In this document: positions 1 to 5,153 of the stretch, piece after piece
Position numbering within the stretch: the first letter of the stretch is position 1
Layout of the letters: each line of letters starts with the position of its first letter
Assembly: GCA_030705945.1 (NCBI GenBank)
Contig: JAUZPS010000075.1
Span: forward strand, 1-12,695
Direction: 5' to 3'
DNA length: 12,695 nt
Source of the DNA: Bacillota bacterium
GTDB taxonomy: Bacteria; Bacillota; Clostridia; Acetivibrionales; DSM-2933
Notes under the pieces: generated by a model
Databases searched by the model: none
Seen by the model: the letters and a program-made list of their open reading frames with translations, nothing else
What the model was told of the DNA's origin: nothing
Program-made: the position numbers and the translations under genes

Positions 1-126
1 ACATCCATTTTTTATATTGCAAAATATATACCTTGATTCATAAGTTGCGAAAAGTTCAGCTTTGATAGTAAAATGCAGACGTATTAACTGCATTTTTAAT
101 GTAAAATCTTTTTCGTAACTTATATA
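1..126 (-). repeat. Family B dispersed repeat, copy B1 (cut by window start)
   Basis: By eye this segment is the reverse complement of 1985-2110, with only about two mismatches in 126 bases. Its inner part carries the inverted pair ATAAGTTGCGAAAA / TTTTCGCAACTTAT and, inside that, ATGCAG / CTGCAT, so a single strand can fold on itself. The end with the TATTGCAAAATATATA-type terminus is incomplete because the window begins inside it. No coding potential was seen. It is probably a small non-autonomous mobile element (inference). Confidence 0.8.
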
Positions 127-136
127 TATAAGATCA

Positions 137-237
137 ATTAAGGTAGTATCAAAAAAACTTAGCAACTGGACGTTTCAAAAACTTGATATAATGGGCTTTC
201 GTCGTATAAACATGAACAAGGAATCTTTTGAAACGCC
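137..237 (+). repeat. Family A dispersed repeat, copy A1 (long form)
   Basis: It starts TTAAGGTAGTATCAAAAA and ends TTTTGAAACGCCTCTA, so its ends are imperfect inverted repeats bordered by TA. The core, GTTTCAAAAACTTGATATAA followed by TGGG and a TTTTCGTCGTATAAAC-like stretch, recurs at 1788-1892, 9611-9692 and 12457-12558. Positions 238-389 downstream hold no gene or recognisable signal. Confidence 0.8.
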
Positions 238-389
238 TCTAATCCTTTACATTTATCTATCGCAAAATACCATTAAAATCGTCCGCTTTTTGCTCTGCTA
301 AATATAAGATTAATAATGATTTTAATATATATAACATAATATTCATCAGGAGTAATTTTTGATTGCTGTTTATCCCAATAAATTTTAAC

Positions 390-415
390 TATATATTTTG
401 CAATAAACATCCATT
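390..415 (-). repeat. Solo terminal fragment of family B
   Basis: TATATATTTTGCAATAAACA followed by TCCATT matches the right-hand terminus of family B on the opposite strand (compare 2098-2134 and 10835-10865). The rest of the element is absent. It is a remnant or the product of an internal deletion. Confidence 0.6.
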
Positions 416-430
416 GAGGACATGGAATAG

Positions 431-458
431 GAAAGCAGCGCGATTTAGCGCTGCTTTC
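431..458 (-). terminator. Rho-independent terminator-like hairpin after the nuclease gene
   Basis: There is a perfect 11-bp stem, GAAAGCAGCGC / GCGCTGCTTTC, with the 6-base loop GATTTA. It lies 22 bases beyond the nuclease stop codon. The T-run on the minus strand is short and interrupted, so termination may be modest. No other gene in the window would use it. Confidence 0.6.
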
Positions 459-480
459 TTACTAGGGTTATATATATTTA

Positions 481-1665
481 TTATTTTGTTACAGTAAAGT
501 ATGTTGTTAATGTATTTCCATCGCCGGATATTGTTATTGGATACATACCAGGAGTGGTTTTAGAGCCTACTTTCCATGTCCATGAGACAATCCCGTCATT
601 TCCAGCTGCTTTTGAAACAAGCCCTTCTGCAGTGCTTGGACCTGATTTATAGGTAACGATTATATTATATGTGACGCCTGCCTTCCCTTGAATTTTTATA
701 GAAGCGTACTGACCCCTTCTAACAGTATCAGCTATGGCGACTTGTTTAATTGAACTCTGAGGAGCTTTTGATGGCGTAACTTCCGGAGCCTTTGTGGGCG
801 ACTGAAGCGATGTTCCCCAAAAACCTTTTCCGGCAGTCCTTGCTTCTTCCTGAAATTGAGCGAAATACTTTGAGTATTTTACATCAGGCGGGTATGTTGA
901 AGCATGAGCATAACCGTTTAACACCAGTATAGAGTTAAACATTTTTGATTTTATTTCACTTTCAGACATAGAAGTCGGAGGTTCAAGCCATACGTATCTT
1001 AGCAAGCGATTATATTGATCTGTGTCGCTTACATCCTTCTCGAGGTAAACGCTTTTATTATTCAGTCTGGAATGAGTGTAGTCAGAAGCTTCCTTTCCGT
1101 AATATTCAACTTCCTTTCGAGGGTCTTTTGTTTCAGGAGTATCCACTCCGATAAATCTGAGTTTCTTTTCTTCGCCATTCTCATATTTAATATAAATTGT
1201 ATCTCCATCAACAAATCTCGATACCATGACTTTTTGAAGAGAGACCGGAGGTTTTTGAGAAGGAGTAGCATCTAATGCAGTTTTTCTTTCAGAAGTAGCT
1301 TTTGCGGCATTAGGTATAGGGGAGTGGCGTTCTACAACGATATCACTTTTACCGCTTTTATTTGATGGATTTTGATTTGTGATTTTATTTTGTTGTGAGG
1401 CAGGGGCTATTGCCATGGAAATAATAATTGCTGTCAGAGATAGAATAAAAGGCGATAAAGCCATGGACAAAGTAATGCCTTTCTTTTTGTAAGAGATAAG
1501 GTTAAAAAAGTAAAAGAGCAGAAAAGGTAAGGATAAGAAGAAGAGGCTGACACTTAAACCGGAAAATAACATTAATGCTGAAAACACATAATAAACTGAG
1601 GATAGCGCCATTTTCCATATTACTTTACTACGAAATCCTGGAATAAACATTAAAAATTTTTTCAT
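481..1665 (-). CDS. Membrane-anchored thermonuclease (SNase-like) with C-terminal beta-rich domain
   Basis: The 394-residue protein has three hydrophobic segments (about 19-37, 38-57 and 66-88). A KKK loop between the second and third places the rest outside the cell by the positive-inside rule. A polar linker follows, then a staphylococcal-nuclease domain at about 145-285. The catalytic set of the family is present: D155 in DGDT, R170, D175 and E178 in the RFIGVDTPE stretch, and R220 in QYNRLL. It should therefore cleave DNA or RNA in a calcium-dependent manner (family knowledge). A Thr/Pro-rich linker at about 288-305 leads to a C-terminal domain of about 88 residues with an Ig-like beta pattern (YASIKIQGKAG, then TTPGMYPITI), probably for wall or surface binding. 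The start is supported by AGAGGA upstream of ATG. The gene stands alone between mirror-image repeats. Plausible roles are nutrient scavenging or degradation of extracellular DNA; a defence role is not shown. Confidence 0.9.
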   Translation of the reverse strand: MKKFLMFIPGFRSKVIWKMALSSVYYVFSALMLFSGLSVSLFFLSLPFLLFYFFNLISYKKKGITLSMALSPFILSLTAIIISMAIAPASQQNKITNQNPSNKSGKSDIVVERHSPIPNAAKATSERKTALDATPSQKPPVSLQKVMVSRFVDGDTIYIKYENGEEKKLRFIGVDTPETKDPRKEVEYYGKEASDYTHSRLNNKSVYLEKDVSDTDQYNRLLRYVWLEPPTSMSESEIKSKMFNSILVLNGYAHASTYPPDVKYSKYFAQFQEEARTAGKGFWGTSLQSPTKAPEVTPSKAPQSSIKQVAIADTVRRGQYASIKIQGKAGVTYNIIVTYKSGPSTAEGLVSKAAGNDGIVSWTWKVGSKTTPGMYPITISGDGNTLTTYFTVTK

Positions 1666-1743
1666 AATAAATTCCTCTATTTATACTATTTATATCTATA
1701 TTATGTCTATTTCAGCATCTTTTAATATGGAATTTTATATTGA

Positions 1744-1773
1744 ATTATCAGATATTTAAGTCTACTACCTCAA
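1744..1773 (-). promoter_or_regulatory. Candidate sigma-A promoter of the nuclease gene
   Basis: Read on the minus strand, TTGAGG (1768-1773) and GATAAT (1744-1749) are separated by 18 bases, which gives 4/6 and 5/6 consensus matches. The predicted leader is about 70 bases. The region is AT-rich, so chance matches are likely. Confidence 0.35.
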
Positions 1774-1787
1774 CTTTCCAACATCAT

Positions 1788-1892
1788 TAAGGGCGTTTCA
1801 AAAAATTCCTTGTTCAAGTTTATACGTCGAAAACTCATTATATCAAGTTTTTGAAACGACCATCTGACAAGTTATTTTTTGATACTACCTAA
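1788..1892 (-). repeat. Family A dispersed repeat, copy A2 (long form)
   Basis: The left end is TTAAGGGCGTTTCAAAAAAT and the right end is TTTTTTGATACTACCTAA. The two ends match as inverted repeats at about 13 of 16 bases and are bordered by TA on both sides. The copy is in opposite orientation to A1 on the other side of the nuclease gene, with high identity across the full length. Confidence 0.8.
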
Positions 1893-1899
1893 TATGCTT

Positions 1900-1970
1900 G
1901 CAGCCATATTACTATAACGTTACACCTATCAAATCTATACCCAAATATAGTTGAATTAATGGCTGCTTTT
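1900..1970 (+). other. Long-loop hairpin between A2 and B2
   Basis: GCAGCCAT (1900-1907) pairs with ATGGCTGC (1959-1966) and is followed by TTTT, with extra TA pairing inside. The loop of about 50 bases is long for a terminator. The left arm of the inverted repeat (127-138) has no counterpart, so this piece is unique to the right arm. Confidence 0.4.
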
Positions 1971-1984
1971 ATGTAGGCTTAAGT

Positions 1985-2134
1985 TATATAAGTTGCGAAA
2001 AAGATTTTACATTAAAAATGCAGTTAATACGTCTGCATTTTACTATCAAAGCTGAACTTTTCGCAACTTATGAATCAAGGTATATATTTTGCAATATAAA
2101 AAAAGGATGTAAAATGTTTATTGCAAAATATATA
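1985..2134 (+). repeat. Family B dispersed repeat, copy B2 (only complete full-length copy)
   Basis: This 150-bp element starts TATATAAGTTGCGAAAAAGA and ends TTTATTGCAAAATATATA. The outer about 28 bases of the two ends form imperfect inverted repeats sharing TATATA, an AA-rich middle and TTTTACAT. An internal inverted pair, AGTTGCGAAAA / TTTTCGCAACT, encloses ATGCAG / CTGCAT. Near-identical sequence lies in reverse orientation at 1-126. A shorter derivative is at 10801-10865 and a partial copy begins at 12633. No open frame of note is present. Confidence 0.8.
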
Positions 2135-2203
2135 AAAACACTTTAATTATATTTTTATCGACTAATATCACAGTTGGTAATTATATTATTGAAGTGTTTT
2201 TTT
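2135..2203 (+). terminator. AT-rich hairpin with U-tract upstream of cwlJ
   Basis: AAAACACTT at the left pairs with AAGTGTTTT at the right, with partial AT pairing further inside. A run of seven T follows on the plus strand and a T-run also occurs on the minus strand. It abuts the end of B2. It could be a bidirectional terminator insulating cwlJ, or the relic of another small palindromic element. There is no plus-strand gene upstream for it to terminate. Confidence 0.35.
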
Positions 2204-2296
2204 GTATAATTATTTTCTAAAATCCCTATGTGAATAGTAGCATTATAGTAATTATGTAAATATAATATAGCAAAACACATTTATTTGGTGATTTAT

Positions 2297-2740
2297 ATGG
2301 CTTATTCACAAAGAGAACTATTTGCCAGGCTTATAAAATGTGAAGCGGGAGGAGAAGGGTTAGACGGCATGAAAGCAATGGCTACTGTTGTTATGAACAG
2401 GGTCAATGTATCTGGAGGAGAGTATTTAAGGACTGGCGAGGGAAACCTCAGAAGTGTAATTGAACAACCGTATCAGTTTACCTGTATGCTAGGGGAAGTT
2501 TATGGAGAAGTCAACCCTCAGACAGTCTGGTCAAACGAGCCTGAACAAATCCATTATGATGTTGCGGATTGGGCATTGTCCGGAAACAAACATTGGGGAG
2601 CGGGAGACAGTCTTTGGTACTTTAACCCTTATAGTACCGTATGTTCAGATTACTTTCCGTCTAATAAAACAGGCAGCTATTTCAATAGGGTAAATGAGCA
2701 CTGCTTCTACCTTCCAACTCCGCTTTACTATCAGACATGA
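2297..2740 (+). CDS. cwlJ: Spore cortex hydrolase, CwlJ/SleB family
   Basis: The 147-residue protein consists of essentially one domain, the cell wall hydrolase family (Hydrolase_2) shared by CwlJ and SleB. The family signature LIKCEAGGEG near residues 12-21 contains the likely catalytic Glu16. WYFNP at about 111 and the closing HCFYLP stretch are also typical. It has neither a signal peptide nor a peptidoglycan-binding domain, which fits CwlJ rather than SleB. In Bacillus, CwlJ sits at the coat-cortex boundary and degrades muramic-lactam peptidoglycan during germination (family knowledge). Two in-frame alternatives lie upstream (TTG at 2285, GTG at 2288). The ATG is preferred because GGTG sits 6 bases before it. 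The downstream neighbour is gerQ, the partner that Bacillus CwlJ requires. A mother-cell sporulation promoter is expected, but none could be assigned with confidence. Confidence 0.9.
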   Translation: MAYSQRELFARLIKCEAGGEGLDGMKAMATVVMNRVNVSGGEYLRTGEGNLRSVIEQPYQFTCMLGEVYGEVNPQTVWSNEPEQIHYDVADWALSGNKHWGAGDSLWYFNPYSTVCSDYFPSNKTGSYFNRVNEHCFYLPTPLYYQT

Positions 2741-2861
2741 TAAAAAATAAGCTTTTTAACAGCTTGAATTAAGAAATTTGTAATGCTAAAAATGCTAATC
2801 ATGTAATAAAAAAGAAATGTATTAAAAACATTGGAATATTAAATAATAAGGAGGAAATCTT

Positions 2862-3344
2862 ATGATATATCCAACATCACGTCCATGTGGGATGTATAAT
2901 CAGACAGCTGATATGCAAGCGCCACAGAATTTTAACACAATACAACAAGCCCAAGGGTTGTATCCTACGGGAATGCAAGGCCAGGGGGCATATCCTGCCG
3001 GAATGATACCTGCTATGCCGTCTGGGGCGCCTACAGGACCCTCACAGCTTCCGATGCCGACTACTACTCAGACATCACAGCCAGGTCCAGGTACAAGCGC
3101 AAGTCCTTCAAATCAAGTGCCACAGTCAGTTCAGAATACAATGTTTACACCAGGTTTTCTTAGTACTCAGATTGGCAAATCAATGCGTGTTGAGTTTTTA
3201 CTTGGAACAAATGGACCTCTTGTAGATAGAACCGGTACTTTACTGCAGGTCGGCGCAAGTTATATTCTACTTAGACCAACAGGCTCTGATGATATTTTGT
3301 TGTGCGACATATATTCTATTAGGTTCGTGACCATTTTATTGTAA
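2862..3344 (+). CDS. gerQ: Spore coat protein GerQ
   Basis: The 160-residue protein has a low-complexity N-terminal half rich in Pro, Gln, Gly and Met, with a repeated YPTGM / YPAGM motif at about 34-48. The compact C-terminal domain at about 94-160 is characteristic of GerQ: it begins FTPGFLSTQIGK, continues through VEFLLGTNGPL, and ends CDIYSIRFVTILL. In Bacillus, GerQ is a coat protein cross-linked by transglutaminase Tgl and is needed for CwlJ to assemble in the spore (family knowledge). Adjacency to cwlJ on the same strand, 121 bases apart, supports the same partnership here. The start is clear: AAGGAGGA lies just before ATG. The Gln-rich N-terminus would offer cross-linking sites, but whether this organism has Tgl is not visible. 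No terminator separates the gene from cwlJ, so at least partial cotranscription is possible. Confidence 0.93.
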   Translation: MIYPTSRPCGMYNQTADMQAPQNFNTIQQAQGLYPTGMQGQGAYPAGMIPAMPSGAPTGPSQLPMPTTTQTSQPGPGTSASPSNQVPQSVQNTMFTPGFLSTQIGKSMRVEFLLGTNGPLVDRTGTLLQVGASYILLRPTGSDDILLCDIYSIRFVTILL

Positions 3345-3348
3345 TGTG

Positions 3349-3391
3349 ATTTTTGAAACGACCAGTTAGCGAGCCTTTTGGTACTTTCTAA
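3349..3391 (-). repeat. Family A repeat fragment A3
   Basis: TTTTTGAAACGACCAGTTAG followed by CGAGCC and TTTTGGTACTTTCTA matches the outer right third of the long family A form (compare 1850-1892 and the reverse complement of 12458-12500). The rest is missing. It begins only 4 bases after the gerQ stop codon. Confidence 0.65.
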
Positions 3392-3431
3392 TAAATAAAC
3401 TCCCGAATATAGTAAATATTAAAGAATACTT

Positions 3432-3473
3432 AAAAAGTCAAGGAGATAGGTAGGATATCGCCTTGACTTTTTT
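3432..3473. terminator. Strong bidirectional terminator between gerQ and the membrane protein gene
   Basis: AAAAAGTCAAGG pairs with CCTTGACTTTTTT. After one mismatch, inner GATA / TATC pairs close a 7-base loop. There are A and T runs on both flanks, so it can terminate gerQ on the plus strand and the convergent gene on the minus strand. Confidence 0.88.
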
Positions 3474-3487
3474 ACTATTTCTAAAAC

Positions 3488-5092
3488 TTACCGTATAAGG
3501 TCCTTTAAATTTTCCCAAAAACCTTTGCCCGAATTCAGTTCTTTTTTAAAACCCTCAAGCTCATTTGCAACTATTTCGTCAAGAACTTTTTGTCCCATGA
3601 TTTCAACTGGAGCGACATCATCGGTGAAAACCAGATCAGACTTAACGATCTCTTTTGAATTGTTCTTAACATATCTTGAAACATTTATCAAGGGATTGTC
3701 ATTTGATATCTCTGAAATGTTTGTAATATAGTTGTTCAAGGAATTATTATCATCTGACGCAAACACTATTGTATTGGTCGAATTCTCCAACTCACACTTA
3801 TATACTTTAGCCATTTGGCTTTTGATTGTCTCACACAGATAATCATTAATTTCAGTAGTCTTTTTTGAACGAATATTGATATTTACAACAAGGGCGCCGC
3901 CTGCGTTTAAATGCTCTTTAACTTTGGAAAAGAACTCTTTTGTTGACATGTGGAAGGGGATTGTTATATCGTGGTAAGCATCAACCATTATTAGGTCATA
4001 TTTTTTATCAGAGCAGGTATTTAAGTATGTTCTTCCATCATTAATATAAATATTCGCCTCATTATCTTTCAATTGAAAATACTTCTTGGAAAGATCAACT
4101 ATTTTTGGATCAATCTCGACTCCATCAATATTTGTATTAGGAAAAAATCGTTTTAACTGTTTCGCGTAGGTTCCGGTTCCGAGTCCTAAAATAAGTACAT
4201 CTTTTTTTGAATTGAAATTCGTGTCCTTTATGAAAAAAGGAGCCATTAACGCATAGTCATAATATAGGCCTGTGAGGTTGCCATTTTTTTTGTAAATGGA
4301 TTGAACTCCAAAAGCCACATTTGTGGAAAGTATGACCGATTGGGGAGTTTCCGAAACCTGAAGGTAATTGTACATTGATTCGCCTTCATAAACAATATTC
4401 TGTTTCCAAAAAGCGTAGGAATCATGAAACGGTATTACGGTCAGTATTAAAATTAAAAAAGCTGATATTATTGATTTGCGTAAACGTATTCTTTTAGAAG
4501 CAAAATAATATAGGCAAATAAGGTTCAGAATTAATGAGAAAACAAGAAAAGTCTTACTTGTTCCGATAAGGGGGATGGTAATGAATGTTGGAATGAAAGT
4601 GCCTATGATGCTCCCGATCGTTGATAGGGCATATATCTCACCTGCTGTCTTTCCGCTGTTTTTCATATCCGTTATGCCAAGCTTGACAAGGTATGGGGTT
4701 ACCATGCCAAGTATAACAAGAGGTACGGAGAATATGACAAGACATGAAAACATGGAGCCTGATACAACCAAGTTATTTGGAGAAATCCACATAAAAATTG
4801 TTACAGATAGGATCACAATATATTTTCCGACAAAAGGAATTAAAGCTATATATATGGCTGCAGCCCAGATAAGGGCGTACAGTCTGTCCATGCTGTTGTG
4901 TTTATCGGCTGATCGCCCTCCTAGAATATTTCCTATACTTAAAGATATCATGATAAGTCCTATAACAATTGTCCATATAATGCTTGAGGTTCCGAAAGTT
5001 GGAGCAAGGAGCCTTGTGGCGCTTAATTCTACTGCCATTACAGACATTCCGCTAAAGAATGCCGTGAAGTAAATATAAAAGTTTTTTCTCAT
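3488..5092 (-). CDS. Integral membrane protein with C-terminal spermidine-synthase-like domain
   Basis: The 534-residue protein has an N-terminal half (about 5-225) with some seven or eight hydrophobic segments. The C-terminal half is a Rossmann methyltransferase-type domain of the spermidine synthase family. Visible motifs are LGLGTGT at 302-308, an acidic ribose-binding residue in GVEIDP (E327), NDGR at 351-354, and DAYHDITIPF at 371-380. True aminopropyltransferases usually carry GGGDGG at the first motif. Here it is GLGTGT, so the reaction is uncertain and polyamine synthesis should not be assumed. Membrane-fused members of this family are widespread, and most are uncharacterised. GAGGG lies 5 bases before the ATG. 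The gene is the last of three on this strand, with 61 bases to its upstream neighbour and no terminator between, and it ends at the strong shared terminator. Confidence 0.85.
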   Translation of the reverse strand: MRKNFYIYFTAFFSGMSVMAVELSATRLLAPTFGTSSIIWTIVIGLIMISLSIGNILGGRSADKHNSMDRLYALIWAAAIYIALIPFVGKYIVILSVTIFMWISPNNLVVSGSMFSCLVIFSVPLVILGMVTPYLVKLGITDMKNSGKTAGEIYALSTIGSIIGTFIPTFITIPLIGTSKTFLVFSLILNLICLYYFASKRIRLRKSIISAFLILILTVIPFHDSYAFWKQNIVYEGESMYNYLQVSETPQSVILSTNVAFGVQSIYKKNGNLTGLYYDYALMAPFFIKDTNFNSKKDVLILGLGTGTYAKQLKRFFPNTNIDGVEIDPKIVDLSKKYFQLKDNEANIYINDGRTYLNTCSDKKYDLIMVDAYHDITIPFHMSTKEFFSKVKEHLNAGGALVVNINIRSKKTTEINDYLCETIKSQMAKVYKCELENSTNTIVFASDDNNSLNNYITNISEISNDNPLINVSRYVKNNSKEIVKSDLVFTDDVAPVEIMGQKVLDEIVANELEGFKKELNSGKGFWENLKDLIR

Positions 5093-5153
5093 ATAAGCCC
5101 TCGTTTGCGTATTTTTTGATTATTGCGGGATATAAAGGCGTTTCAGAATTATT

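Noticed and set aside
137..237. TTGATATAATGGG in family A as an outward promoter
   Set aside because: There is a perfect TATAAT, but no acceptable -35 at 16-18 bases, and the orientation relative to neighbouring genes is inconsistent between copies.
481..1665. Anti-phage defence function for the nuclease
   Set aside because: The predicted topology is external, and there are no partner genes typical of a defence system. Only the flanking repeats suggest mobility.
2221..2284. Sporulation sigma factor (E or G) promoter before cwlJ
   Set aside because: TGAATA at 2231 and AT-rich boxes downstream do not give a convincing -10 at the required spacing.
4575..5072. A 165-codon plus-strand open frame opposite the membrane protein gene
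   Set aside because: It lies entirely antisense to a well-supported gene, has no ribosome binding site and shows no recognisable domain. The other short frames antisense to real genes fail for the same reasons.
3488..5092. Calling this gene speE
   Set aside because: The GGGDGG motif is not kept and the large membrane region is foreign to cytosolic spermidine synthases.
5133..5153. GGCGTTTCAGAATT just after the protease stop codon as another family A fragment
   Set aside because: Only about 9 bases (GGCGTTTCA) match the family end, which is not distinguishable from chance in this AT-rich DNA.
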